Shown: positions 5,698 through 13,051, numbered from the stretch's first letter. The stretch: DNA of 13,453 bases from JAUXEH01 sp965602945 (GCA_965602945.1 CBFDBC010000087.1:1-13453); one strand, 5' to 3'. The notes: generated by a model not told the origin, from the sequence alone. Translations and numbers: made by a program.

Positions 5698-7812
5698 CTA
5701 CTGCTCGACCTTCTGTATCCAGATGAAATCGATCCCGATCTCGGGCCTCTCGACCTCGGAGGGGGCACCCAGGAATTCCAGGGTAAGCGTGTGCCGGCCC
5801 TTGGCCAGCTCCCGGTCCGGGAGCGTGAAGTTGCGCAGCAGCGTCCGGAAAGGCCGGTGGAGGTCGATCTGCTCCTGCCGGCCGCGCAGGGCGATGGGCT
5901 CGCCGTTGAGCCGGAGGGCGAGCCTGCCCGAGGCGGGCGTCAGGGCGGCGGTGATGTGGATGCGGTAGGTGCCGTCCTCGGCGATCGGCAGCTTGAAGCT
6001 CTTAGTATCACCCTCTAAGCGCGGTCTCCAGGTCAGGACCTTACCCCCGGCCCAGAGCCTTCCCGGGAGGAACTCCGTGTTCCTGCGGTCCGCGATCAGC
6101 TCTTCCGCGGGGTGCATGACTGAGTTGCGGGCGCCCATGCGGGCGGCCGGCTCCCAGCCCTCCGGAAGCTCGAGCGGCCGCAGATCCTCCGGCATGATGG
6201 CCAGGTGGTCGTCGGTGATGCCCGGTGCGGCATAGTGGTAACCGATCCGGGCGTAGGACAGACCGGGTGTCCGTTCGTGGCTGTAGAGCTCCATGAAGAA
6301 CCGGATATTCCGGGTAAACGGGACCGGATCGAGGATGTGCCAGCGGTAGTTGGTCACGAAGCCGCGGTTCCCGGGCCCGTCGTTGCGCGGCTGGCCGCAG
6401 TAGGGGAAGAAGAAGATGTCCGGGGAGGACCAGGAATAGTTGTAGTAGTCCTCCGAGCCGGTCCCGAAGAGGGAAGGCTGCGCTTCGTCATCCACGAACA
6501 CTTTCTCATCCCCCTCGCCCCACCAGCTGCCGTAGGGAGTGGGGACCGGATTGGGATTGAGGAGGATGGAGGTGGTGCCCACGTACAGGCCCCGTCCGTG
6601 CGCGAGCAGGAAGGGCAGGTCCTGTACGTCCCGGTTGGAGGCGATGAGCTCATGGTCCACGCGCCACCGGGCCCGGAAGTGCAGCGAAGATCCCTCGTCC
6701 CAGGCGAAGGGGAGCGGGAGCGCCGAGCCCCGGACGGAGACGGCCTGATCCCCTCGATTTTCCAGGCGGAGGCTCAGGCTGCCGGCAAATGGCATGATAA
6801 AACGGCAGACCATGGTCCCGTCCGGATGGACGGAGAACGGCAGGGACCGGTAGGGATTAATCCCGGGCGCAACCCCGAAAAAGTCCCCCACGGGGGACTG
6901 CACCTGCCCCCTGGGGTGACCGTCGAAGCGGATGTGCAGGAGGGTCTGCCGGAGGGCCCTGTCCAGGTCATCGGCATCGAGTTTCAGGGTCAGGCGTTCG
7001 AGTGCCATGGGTCCTTCCATGGTCAAGACTTCCTCGTTCGAATCCGGTTCGAGGGCCGCCTCGAAAGCCGCGGCCTTCTCCCCGGATCGGACCGCCATAC
7101 TCTCGTCCGGGTCGGCGAGGGCCCGCGTGACCTGGTCTATGGTTTGTGCATAGGCGGTGAGATCCCCGGGGGAAAACGTGGTGACTCGGGTTCCCGGGAC
7201 ATAGAGACGCACCTGGACCTGGTAGAAGTGGATGGTCTTCAGATCCCCTGTCCACTCGAGCCTCATACGGCGGGAAAAGGGGATGGGGGCATAGGAGGCA
7301 TCGCGCTGGTACACGGTTTTTCCCAGCCGTTCGCGGTCCAGGCCTGCGATCTCGGGATATCCATCCAGCGTGTTGTGGAAAAAATCGATGGCCGCGCCAT
7401 CGAATACCGGTTCGGTGTTCCCATCCAGATACAGGCGGATCTCACCCGAGATGGCCGCGCTCCACAGCCGGACGATGGCACCCGGACCCTCCACGTCCGC
7501 GATCAGGTACTTCCCGATGCCCTCTTCGTCGGGCCCGCTGAGCACCTGTTCGAAGTTGGGGATGGGTTCTCCGCCGAACCCGTCCGAGTTGGCGAACCAG
7601 TCCGGCCCTCCGGGGACACGGCTGCGGTGGTCATAGGAAGAGAACTGCACCATGCGATAGGCCGGATCCGGGAACGAGGTCAGGCGGAGCAGGTCCGCCA
7701 TCTCCCGGTACAGATCCCCGGTAGAGATGGTTTCGCCGAGAGCGCCCGTTCCCCGGCAAACCGGGAGCATAAATAGTGCGGCCAAACATAAAATCGCTAG
7801 CGGTTTCTTCAT
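5698..7812 (-). CDS. Secreted DUF2961 (GH172-type) protein
   Basis: A 704-residue exported protein of the DUF2961 family, now classed as glycoside hydrolase family 172. Known members act on fructose dianhydride or D-arabinofuranosyl linkages. The N-terminus has a Lys-Lys pair followed by a hydrophobic stretch (about 4-18), a signal peptide. Cys19 follows Leu-Pro-Val, a poor lipobox, so ordinary secretion is favoured. Core family segments are Ser-Ser-Tyr-Asp-His at 58-62 with Asp-Trp-Phe-Ala-Asn at 71-75, a Gly-Pro-Gly-Ala-Ile-Val-Arg strand at 109-115, and Pro-Val-Gly-Asp-Phe-Phe-Gly at 307-313. The most diagnostic is Trp-Trp-Gly-Glu-Gly-Asp-Glu at 430-436 with Phe-Gly-Thr-Gly-Ser-Glu-Asp-Tyr-Tyr at 449-457. 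Residues after about 590 form an extra beta-rich region resembling a carbohydrate-binding sandwich. The start overlaps the EF-P stop by 4 bp and has an AAAGGAG ribosome-binding site. The substrate is unknown; a rhamnose- or arabinose-containing glycan is possible. Confidence 0.88.
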   Translation of the reverse strand: MKKPLAILCLAALFMLPVCRGTGALGETISTGDLYREMADLLRLTSFPDPAYRMVQFSSYDHRSRVPGGPDWFANSDGFGGEPIPNFEQVLSGPDEEGIGKYLIADVEGPGAIVRLWSAAISGEIRLYLDGNTEPVFDGAAIDFFHNTLDGYPEIAGLDRERLGKTVYQRDASYAPIPFSRRMRLEWTGDLKTIHFYQVQVRLYVPGTRVTTFSPGDLTAYAQTIDQVTRALADPDESMAVRSGEKAAAFEAALEPDSNEEVLTMEGPMALERLTLKLDADDLDRALRQTLLHIRFDGHPRGQVQSPVGDFFGVAPGINPYRSLPFSVHPDGTMVCRFIMPFAGSLSLRLENRGDQAVSVRGSALPLPFAWDEGSSLHFRARWRVDHELIASNRDVQDLPFLLAHGRGLYVGTTSILLNPNPVPTPYGSWWGEGDEKVFVDDEAQPSLFGTGSEDYYNYSWSSPDIFFFPYCGQPRNDGPGNRGFVTNYRWHILDPVPFTRNIRFFMELYSHERTPGLSYARIGYHYAAPGITDDHLAIMPEDLRPLELPEGWEPAARMGARNSVMHPAEELIADRRNTEFLPGRLWAGGKVLTWRPRLEGDTKSFKLPIAEDGTYRIHITAALTPASGRLALRLNGEPIALRGRQEQIDLHRPFRTLLRNFTLPDRELAKGRHTLTLEFLGAPSEVERPEIGIDFIWIQKVEQ

Positions 7813-8378
7813 CTCTCTCCTTTCTTCCGTTCCAGATACTTGTCATCCCGAGTGTCGATGCGGATGACGTCGCCCTCCTTGATGAACTGAGGGACGTTGA
7901 TGGTGAGCCCCGTTTCCAGAGTGGCGGGCTTGTTGCTGGCGCTCTGGGTGGCCCCCTTCAGGTACGGGGCGGTTCTTTCCACCTTCAGCTCGATGGTCAT
8001 CGGGGGACTTACGCCCACCGGCTTTCCCTCATACATCTCGATCGAGAACACCACATCGGGGATGAGGTAATTGATGCCGGCGCCCAGCACTTCCTCCGTG
8101 AGCTTTATCTGGTCGTAGGTCTCAGTGTTCATGAACACGTGTTCGCTGCCTTCCTGATACAGGTACTGCGTCTCTATGGCCTCCAGGTACACCTGTTCCA
8201 CCCGCTCCTTGGAGCGGAATCGGATGTCGTGCAGGCTCTGGTCGTGCAGACGGCGCAGCTTGGTCTGCATGAGAGCCTGCCCCTTGCCCGGTGTGATGTG
8301 GCTGGTTTCGAGCACCTTGTAGAGAGCGGCTTCCAGTTTGATGATCATTCCCTTTCGAACCTGTGTCGCGTTGATCAT
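7809..8378 (-). CDS. efp: Elongation factor P
   Basis: A 189-residue EF-P, full length for the family. EF-P binds ribosomes stalled at consecutive prolines and promotes peptide-bond formation. The three-domain layout is visible: an N-terminal KOW-like domain (1-63) with the loop Thr-Pro-Gly-Lys-Gly-Gln at 29-34, a middle OB domain with Leu-Tyr-Gln-Glu-Gly near 73-77, and a C-terminal OB domain with the conserved Lys-Pro-Ala-Thr-Leu-Glu-Thr-Gly block and Ile-Asp-Thr-Arg near the end. Lys32 at the loop tip, between two glycines, is the residue modified in Lys-type EF-Ps (beta-lysine or aminopentanol). No modification enzyme is in the window. ATG 8378 has AAGGAG, which overlaps the TAA of the kinase gene, and 9 bp separate the genes. 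The stop overlaps the DUF2961 start (ATGA). Its position within a sugar operon is unusual. It may be the sole EF-P or a paralogue. Confidence 0.96.
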   Translation of the reverse strand: MINATQVRKGMIIKLEAALYKVLETSHITPGKGQALMQTKLRRLHDQSLHDIRFRSKERVEQVYLEAIETQYLYQEGSEHVFMNTETYDQIKLTEEVLGAGINYLIPDVVFSIEMYEGKPVGVSPPMTIELKVERTAPYLKGATQSASNKPATLETGLTINVPQFIKEGDVIRIDTRDDKYLERKKGER

Positions 8379-8387
8379 GGTCTCTCC

Positions 8388-9464
8388 TTAATCTGAAGTC
8401 ACGCCGTCAGCGATGCGGACGATGACGGGCCGGGAGTCCAGCCTCTTCAGGGTCTCCGCTACTTCCTCGGCCCGGCCTGGCGCGTAAGCGAAGATGCACC
8501 CTCCCTGCCCGGAGCCGTTAATCTTCGCTCCCAGGGCGCCTGACTCCAGGGAAGCCTCGATCATCCGGTCGATCTTGGGGACCGAGATCTGGAGGAGATC
8601 CCGGACCACGTCCTGCTGGCGGTTGAGCAGTCCGCCGAAGCGTTCGTGATCGAATTCATCGGCCTGGAAGAGCCTTTCTCCCTCAGCCGTCACATCCCGG
8701 GTTTGCAGGGTCCCCTCCACCAGGCGCCTTTCCACCGGCGGAAGCGCTGCGATCCTCTCCCGCTCCCGTTCTGCCAGGCCGCTCAGCAGGGAGAAATCGG
8801 GAAGGTTGGCCTGGACGCGCCGGACCCCGTTCAGCACGTTGGATTTAATGAAGCCCAGGGTGCCGGTCGTGTTCTTGCGGATCAGGGAATCGGCCAGGAC
8901 GAATTCACCCAGACGGCATGGGTGCCGCCGGGCCTCAAGATGCTCCCCGAAGTGGAGGGAAATGACGCCTCCCAGGGCCGAAGCATAGTGATCCATCTTA
9001 CCCCCCGGCTCCTCGAATTCGGCCACTTCCGCCTGAAAGGCCAGCTCGGCGATGCTCTCCGGTTCGGTGCGGCGGCTGTCCCCCGCGGCTTCCAGCAGAA
9101 AACGGACCCAGGCCACCACCAGGGAGGAAGAGCTGGCTGTCCCGGAGTTGATAGGGATCGTCCCCTCAACCCGGCAGTCCCATCCTGCCGGGAAGGAAAG
9201 GCCCTGCCTCTGCAGGATGTTGACCGCGCTTTTCAGATAGTCGCGTTCCCGGCTGTAGGCCAGAGTCACTCCCAGGGGGAATTCTTCTTTTCCCCCGATG
9301 TCCGGGAGGTCCAGGCGGACCATTTTCTCGGGGATCCTGTCACCTGTGATTGATATCCTCAGATCGATGGCCGCGGCCAGGATGGGGAGTCCGAAGTAGT
9401 CCTGGTGCTCTCCCAGGAGACACAGCCTTCCCGGAGCCGAAGCGCGGATGCTTTTTTTCCCCAT
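8388..9464 (-). CDS. GHMP kinase, galactokinase-like sugar kinase
   Basis: A 358-residue GHMP-superfamily kinase, ATP-dependent and cytoplasmic. Motif 1 is Pro-Gly-Arg-Leu-x-Leu-Leu-Gly-Glu-His-Gln-Asp-Tyr at 11-23, close to the galactokinase Gly-Glu-His-Thr-Asp-Tyr, whose Glu-His-x-Asp contacts the sugar. The phosphate-binding motif is Pro-Ile-Asn-Ser-Gly-Thr-Ala-Ser-Ser-Ser-Ser at 104-114. The likely catalytic Asp is Asp158 in Lys-Met-Asp-His-Tyr-Ala-Ser. Motif 3 is Gly-Ala-Lys-Ile-Asn-Gly-Ser-Gly-Gln-Gly-Gly-Cys at 312-323. I favour phosphorylation of a sugar at C1, but L-fucose, L-arabinose or another hexose is as possible as galactose. I chose ATG 9462-9464 because the family sequence begins just after it and AGGAA precedes it. 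The in-frame extension to 9509 would pass through the predicted promoter. It is the first gene of the five-gene minus-strand operon. Confidence 0.87.
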   Translation of the reverse strand: MGKKSIRASAPGRLCLLGEHQDYFGLPILAAAIDLRISITGDRIPEKMVRLDLPDIGGKEEFPLGVTLAYSRERDYLKSAVNILQRQGLSFPAGWDCRVEGTIPINSGTASSSSLVVAWVRFLLEAAGDSRRTEPESIAELAFQAEVAEFEEPGGKMDHYASALGGVISLHFGEHLEARRHPCRLGEFVLADSLIRKNTTGTLGFIKSNVLNGVRRVQANLPDFSLLSGLAERERERIAALPPVERRLVEGTLQTRDVTAEGERLFQADEFDHERFGGLLNRQQDVVRDLLQISVPKIDRMIEASLESGALGAKINGSGQGGCIFAYAPGRAEEVAETLKRLDSRPVIVRIADGVTSD

Positions 9465-9471
9465 GTTTCCT

Positions 9472-9499
9472 ATTATCCAAACTCCCCGATGCCTGTCAA
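9472..9499 (-). promoter_or_regulatory. Sigma-70-like promoter for the minus-strand operon
   Basis: Read on the minus strand, TTGACA (9499-9494) is a perfect -35 box. After 16 bp comes GATAAT (9477-9472), five of six bases of the -10 consensus. The -10 ends 7 bp before the kinase ATG at 9464. Transcription would therefore start at or next to the A of ATG, leaving little or no leader, although an AGGAA lies in that gap. It would drive the kinase, efp, DUF2961, AOR and aldolase genes. Confidence 0.68.
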
Positions 9500-9508
9500 C
9501 CACGGCCA

Positions 9509-9537
9509 TTGAATTGTGGGGGAGAATAGTATCTAAT
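9509..9537 (+). promoter_or_regulatory. Sigma-70-like promoter for the plus-strand MBL operon
   Basis: TTGAAT (9509-9514) and TCTAAT (9532-9537) are separated by 17 bp. They match the -35 consensus at 4 of 6 and the -10 consensus at 5 of 6. The likely start near 9544 gives a leader of about 13 nt before ATG 9557. The ribosome-binding site there is only GGGAAA. The -35 boxes of this promoter and of the divergent one are 9 bp apart, so RNA polymerase could not easily occupy both at once. Confidence 0.6.
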
Positions 9538-9556
9538 AGTCCCCGGTCGGGAAAGC

Positions 9557-10333
9557 ATGAGTGAAGTATACTTCTTGGGCACGGGCGGGGCCGCCGCCAC
9601 CGCTGAAAGAGACAACACCGCCCTGCTCCTGCATCATGAACAGTCCCTCGTGTTGGTCGACTGTCCCGGAAGCGTGACCCGGAAGATCAAGACGCTGGGG
9701 CTCGATCCCCGCAGCGTGCGCGCCATCCAGGTCACGCACGTACATCCCGATCACATCTACGGCCTGCCCAGTTTCGTGCACAGCCTGATGCTGGCCGATC
9801 TTCGTATCCCGCTCTTCGGTTCCCGGGAGACCGTCCGCTTCTGCCGGGAACTCCTGGACCTCTTCGGGCTGCAGGACGAGTCGATCCGCTGCCGGATCGA
9901 ATTCATATCCCTAAGCTCAGGTGATCGTTTCGAGCCCTGTCCCGGGGTGGAATGCCGGGCGTTCCATGTGCCTCATAAAGAGTCTTCCCTCGCCTTTGAA
10001 TGGAAGTTCCCGGATGAAGGCGAAACCCTGATCTATTCGGGAGACACACCCGTACACCCCCCCCTGTTCAAGCAGGCGGCAGGGATCGGGACCCTGATCC
10101 ATGACTGCAGCGTCCCCTCGCGTTATTTTCATGAATATCCCTTCCTCCCGAGCATGCACGCCAATTCCCTGGATCTGGGACGGATGGCCCAGGAAGCCCG
10201 GATTAAACGCCTGATCCCCTGTCACTTTTTCGGAGAGCTTGATTACGGAATGGACGAGATAACCGACGAGATCCGGAGATATTTCCGGGGGGACCTGATC
10301 ATTCCTCAAGATCTCATGGAGGTCCACCTATGA
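9557..10333 (+). CDS. Metallo-beta-lactamase-fold hydrolase (RNase Z-like)
   Basis: A 258-residue MBL-fold metallohydrolase with the layout of RNase Z relatives. It opens with Phe-Leu-Gly-Thr-Gly-Gly at 6-11. The main metal motif is His61-x-His63-x-Asp65-His66, followed by His140 (in a Val-Pro-His-Lys-Glu segment), Asp163 in Ser-Gly-Asp-Thr, and a last His223 in Pro-Cys-His-Phe. All ligands for a two-zinc site are therefore present. It lacks the long inserted arm used by true RNase Z to bind tRNA, so a small-molecule ester, phosphodiester or lactone substrate is more likely. No signal peptide is seen, so it should be cytoplasmic. The stop overlaps the start of the next gene (ATGA at 10330-10333), suggesting coupled expression with the amidohydrolase. 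The start codon has only a weak GGGAAA ribosome-binding site. The exact function is unknown. Confidence 0.85.
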   Translation: MSEVYFLGTGGAAATAERDNTALLLHHEQSLVLVDCPGSVTRKIKTLGLDPRSVRAIQVTHVHPDHIYGLPSFVHSLMLADLRIPLFGSRETVRFCRELLDLFGLQDESIRCRIEFISLSSGDRFEPCPGVECRAFHVPHKESSLAFEWKFPDEGETLIYSGDTPVHPPLFKQAAGIGTLIHDCSVPSRYFHEYPFLPSMHANSLDLGRMAQEARIKRLIPCHFFGELDYGMDEITDEIRRYFRGDLIIPQDLMEVHL

Positions 10334-12006
10334 AGGGTTTGCTGATCCTGGGTGGGTTGGGGACCGCCCTGCTGTTTGGAGCCTGCCAATCTTCCTCAGT
10401 GACGGAGATCGCGGATCTGGTGCTCCTGAATGGAAACCTCTACACCGTCGATTCCGCCCTGCCCAGGGCGGAGGCCGCGGCCGTCAAGGATGGGCGCATC
10501 ATCGCCGTCGGGTCTTCGGCGGAGATCCGGGCCCTGGCAGGGGAGGCCACTGAGGTTGTCGATCTGGCAGGATCGTTGATGCTGCCCGGTTTTATCGATG
10601 CGCACACGCATTTCCTGAACGGCGGATTCGCCCTGGCCGATATCCAGCTGCGTGATGCCGGCAGCCGGGAGGAGTTCGTCTCCCGGATCCGGGCCAGGGT
10701 GGCCCGGTCGGAGAAGGGCGAATGGATACTCAACGGGGATTGGGACCACACGCTGTTCGATCCCCCGCGGCTTCCCGCCAAGGAATGGATCGACGATTTC
10801 ACATGCGACAACCCCGTGTGTGTGAACCGCCTGGACGGCCACATGGTCTACACCAACAGCCGGGCGCTGGAACTGGCCGGGATCACGAGGGACACGCCCA
10901 CGCCCAAAGGAGGAGAGATCGTCAGGAACCCCTCCACCGGTGAGCCCACAGGAATCCTCAAGGACGAGGCCATGAGCCTGGTCACCCGTCATATCCCCGT
11001 ACCCTCCCTGAACGAGAAGAAGAAGGCGGCCCGGGCCGCCCTGGAGCACGCGGCCTCGCTGGGCGTGACCTCGGTGCACGACATGGCCTACCGCGACAAC
11101 TTCAACGTCTATCGGGAGCTGCTCAAGGAGGACGCACTCTCGGCCCGGCTGTGCGTTTACATCCCGATCGCGGATCTGGACCGCGGGCTTCCCCCGGACC
11201 TGGGGGAGACCAGTGATCATGACCGGCTCAAGATCGGCGGCCTCAAGGGCTTCGTGGACGGCTCCCTGGGTTCGTTCACAGCCCTGTTCCTGGAGCCTTA
11301 CACCGACGACCCCCGGAAAAGCGGGATCATGGTGGCGGACATGTTTCCCGACGGCATCATGGAGAAGCGCATCCGGGAGGCGGATGCCCAGGGCCTCCAG
11401 GTCGCCGTCCATGCCATCGGGGACAAGGCCAACCGCATCATCCTGGACATCTTCGAGAAGGTCATTGAGGAGAACGGCGAGCGGGACCGGCGCTGGCGTG
11501 TCGAGCACGCCCAGCACCTCCATCCGGAGGACATCGCCCGTTTCGGCCGCCTGGGGATCCTGGTGTCGGTGCAGCCCTACCATGTGATCGACGACGGACG
11601 CTGGGCCGAGATCAAGATCGGTCCCCGTCGCGCCCGCACGACCTATGCCTTTCGTTCACTGCTCGAGAGCGGAGCCCGCCTGGTCTGCGGCTCGGACTGG
11701 ACCGTGGCTCCCCTCGATCCGCTGGCCGGGATCCATGCCGCGGTCACGCGCAGCACCCTGGACGGGAAGCACCCCCGGGGATGGGTTCCAGAGGAGAAAA
11801 TATCCCTGGAGGAGGCGATCGAGGGCTACACGCTGAACGCCGCCTACTCCGAGTTCGCCGAGGATCGCAAAGGATCCATCACTCCGGGCAAACTGGCCGA
11901 CCTGGTCGTCATCGACCGGAACCTGTTCGATATCGAAGCCGAGGAGATCGCCCGGGCCCGTGTTCAGATGACGGTGGTTGGGGGACGCATCGTGTACCGC
12001 AGATGA
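10330..12006 (+). CDS. Amidohydrolase family 3 (YtcJ-like), probable lipoprotein
   Basis: A 558-residue metal-dependent amidohydrolase of the YtcJ-like group (amidohydrolase 3). The N-terminus is Lys followed by a hydrophobic segment and Leu-Leu-Phe-Gly-Ala-Cys, with Cys19 as the likely lipidated residue. The -3 Phe is not ideal, but the overall shape fits a lipoprotein signal, so the enzyme should be anchored outside the inner membrane. Metal-site motifs are Asp-Ala-His92-Thr-His94, Lys306 in Gly-Leu-Lys-Gly-Phe-Val-Asp-Gly, His361 in Val-His-Ala-Ile-Gly-Asp, Glu-His393-Ala-Gln, and Asp456 in Gly-Ser-Asp-Trp. A beta-sandwich made of both ends (Asp-Gly-Arg-Ile-Ile-Ala-Val-Gly and Gly-Lys-Leu-Ala-Asp-Leu-Val-Val) completes the fold. 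Members hydrolyse amide or related bonds and most are uncharacterised. It overlaps the MBL gene by 4 bp and is followed by the antiporter after 14 bp. Confidence 0.9.
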   Translation: MKGLLILGGLGTALLFGACQSSSVTEIADLVLLNGNLYTVDSALPRAEAAAVKDGRIIAVGSSAEIRALAGEATEVVDLAGSLMLPGFIDAHTHFLNGGFALADIQLRDAGSREEFVSRIRARVARSEKGEWILNGDWDHTLFDPPRLPAKEWIDDFTCDNPVCVNRLDGHMVYTNSRALELAGITRDTPTPKGGEIVRNPSTGEPTGILKDEAMSLVTRHIPVPSLNEKKKAARAALEHAASLGVTSVHDMAYRDNFNVYRELLKEDALSARLCVYIPIADLDRGLPPDLGETSDHDRLKIGGLKGFVDGSLGSFTALFLEPYTDDPRKSGIMVADMFPDGIMEKRIREADAQGLQVAVHAIGDKANRIILDIFEKVIEENGERDRRWRVEHAQHLHPEDIARFGRLGILVSVQPYHVIDDGRWAEIKIGPRRARTTYAFRSLLESGARLVCGSDWTVAPLDPLAGIHAAVTRSTLDGKHPRGWVPEEKISLEEAIEGYTLNAAYSEFAEDRKGSITPGKLADLVVIDRNLFDIEAEEIARARVQMTVVGGRIVYRR

Positions 12007-12020
12007 GAACGGAGTCCTGA

Positions 12021-13004
12021 ATGATCTTTCTACACGGTGCGGCCTTTCTGGCGGCCTTCGCCATCCTCTTCAAGTGTGCCGATCTGTTCGTGGACGGGGC
12101 CTCCCGCATCGCCACCATCCTCAACATCCCCAAGCTCCTGATCGGCATCGTCCTGGTGGGCCTGGCGACCACCGCCCCAGAGTTCGCCGTGTCGGTCATC
12201 GCCGCCATCCGGGGGCTTCCGGAGCTCGCGCTCGGCAATGCCATCGGATCGGTCATCGTCGACGACTGCGTCGCCCTGGCCCTGGCGGCCATCCTGGCCC
12301 CGACCGTGATATTCATCAACTGCCGCATGCTGAGGGTCATCGGTGTGTTCCTGCTGGGCATCGACTTCCTGGCCTTTTTACTGGCCCGCGACGGAGTGCT
12401 GAACCGGTGGGAGGGCCTCATCCTGGTTTCCTTGTTGGGTGTCTATTTTCTCCTGCTCTTCAAGGTCCGCAGCTTCCGTACGCCCGGGATGACGGACAAC
12501 GGTGATACGGAGAACTCTGCAGTTCCCCGGATGAACGCCGCCGTGCGCAGGGACCTCAAAACGCCGGTGACCAAGGTTCTGTTCGGGCTGGCCGGAGTGA
12601 TCCTCACGGCGGAGGTCATCGTACGGTCGGCCCAATACATCGCCCGGCATTTCGACATCCCGGAGATCATCATCGGCTCGACCATCGTGGCCCTCGGAAC
12701 CTCCCTGCCAGAGATCAGCACCTGCATCACGGCCGCCTGCAAGGGAGAAGGGGAACTCGCCGTGGGCAACATCCTGGGCGCGGACGTGCTCAACATCCTG
12801 TGGATCATCGGCGTGGCTTCTCTCACCAATCCCATCATCGTTGACCGTGAGATCATCAACTTCAAATTCCCCTACATGATCCTGGTGGTCACGGTGATGC
12901 TGGTCCTGATGCGCATCGGCTGCCGCCTCAACCGCGCCAAGGGCTTCATCCTCATCGGCTTCTATCTTCTCTATCTCTTCCTCACTTTCCACCTATTCTT
13001 ATGA
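12021..13004 (+). CDS. Calcium/cation antiporter, Na+/Ca2+ exchanger family
   Basis: A 327-residue inner-membrane protein of the CaCA superfamily, about the size of E. coli YrbG and the archaeal NCX, with some ten hydrophobic segments and a hydrophilic central loop at about 150-182. The two inverted alpha repeats are clear. The first has Gly-Leu-Ala-Thr-Thr-Ala-Pro-Glu54 and Gly-Asn-Ala-Ile-Gly-Ser-Val-Ile-Val-Asp81. The second has Ala-Leu-Gly-Thr-Ser-Leu-Pro-Glu231 and Gly-Asn-Ile-Leu-Gly-Ala-Asp-Val-Leu-Asn258. Both ion-binding Glu residues are kept. The usual Gly-Ser-Asn-x-x-Asn ending is changed in both repeats, so the ion preference may differ from the typical Na+/Ca2+ enzyme. ATG 12021 has GGAG at 12011-12014 and follows the amidohydrolase by 14 bp. 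The stop codon lies within a perfect inverted repeat. Confidence 0.9.
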   Translation: MIFLHGAAFLAAFAILFKCADLFVDGASRIATILNIPKLLIGIVLVGLATTAPEFAVSVIAAIRGLPELALGNAIGSVIVDDCVALALAAILAPTVIFINCRMLRVIGVFLLGIDFLAFLLARDGVLNRWEGLILVSLLGVYFLLLFKVRSFRTPGMTDNGDTENSAVPRMNAAVRRDLKTPVTKVLFGLAGVILTAEVIVRSAQYIARHFDIPEIIIGSTIVALGTSLPEISTCITAACKGEGELAVGNILGADVLNILWIIGVASLTNPIIVDREIINFKFPYMILVVTVMLVLMRIGCRLNRAKGFILIGFYLLYLFLTFHLFL

Positions 13005-13024
13005 CATGGATCAGTCATAAGAAT
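12995..13024. repeat. 11-bp perfect inverted repeat spanning the antiporter stop
   Basis: ATTCTTATGAC (12995-13005) and GTCATAAGAAT (13014-13024) are exact reverse complements separated by 8 bp. The left arm includes the TGA stop of the antiporter. The arms are AT-rich and no T-run follows, so this is not a standard intrinsic terminator. It could be an operator for a dimeric regulator or an RNA hairpin that stabilises the mRNA end. Confidence 0.85.
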
Positions 13025-13051
13025 TGCCAATCTCAGCCCATCGACAAGGGA

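Noticed and set aside
5685..5768. N-terminal extension of the AOR gene to 5768
   Set aside because: It would overlap the end of the DUF2961 gene by about 70 bp and adds an Arg/Ser/Pro-rich stretch not found in AOR proteins.
6205..7776. A 523-codon plus-strand open frame opposite the DUF2961 gene
   Set aside because: It is antisense to a well-supported gene with family motifs. Its peptide has low-complexity Gly/Val/Asp/Arg composition typical of a GC-rich shadow frame and no recognisable domain.
9450..9461. Run of seven A near the kinase start as a slippage or phase-variation site
   Set aside because: It encodes two Lys and part of a Ser just after the start. It is short, and nothing downstream suggests programmed frameshifting, so it is ordinary coding sequence.
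9465..9509. N-terminal extension of the GHMP kinase to 9509
   Set aside because: It runs through the predicted promoter, lacks family similarity, and ATG 9464 has an AGGAA in place.
10396..11583. A 395-codon minus-strand open frame opposite the amidohydrolase
   Set aside because: It lies on the opposite strand of a clear amidohydrolase, has no family motif or ribosome-binding site and is explained by codon bias.
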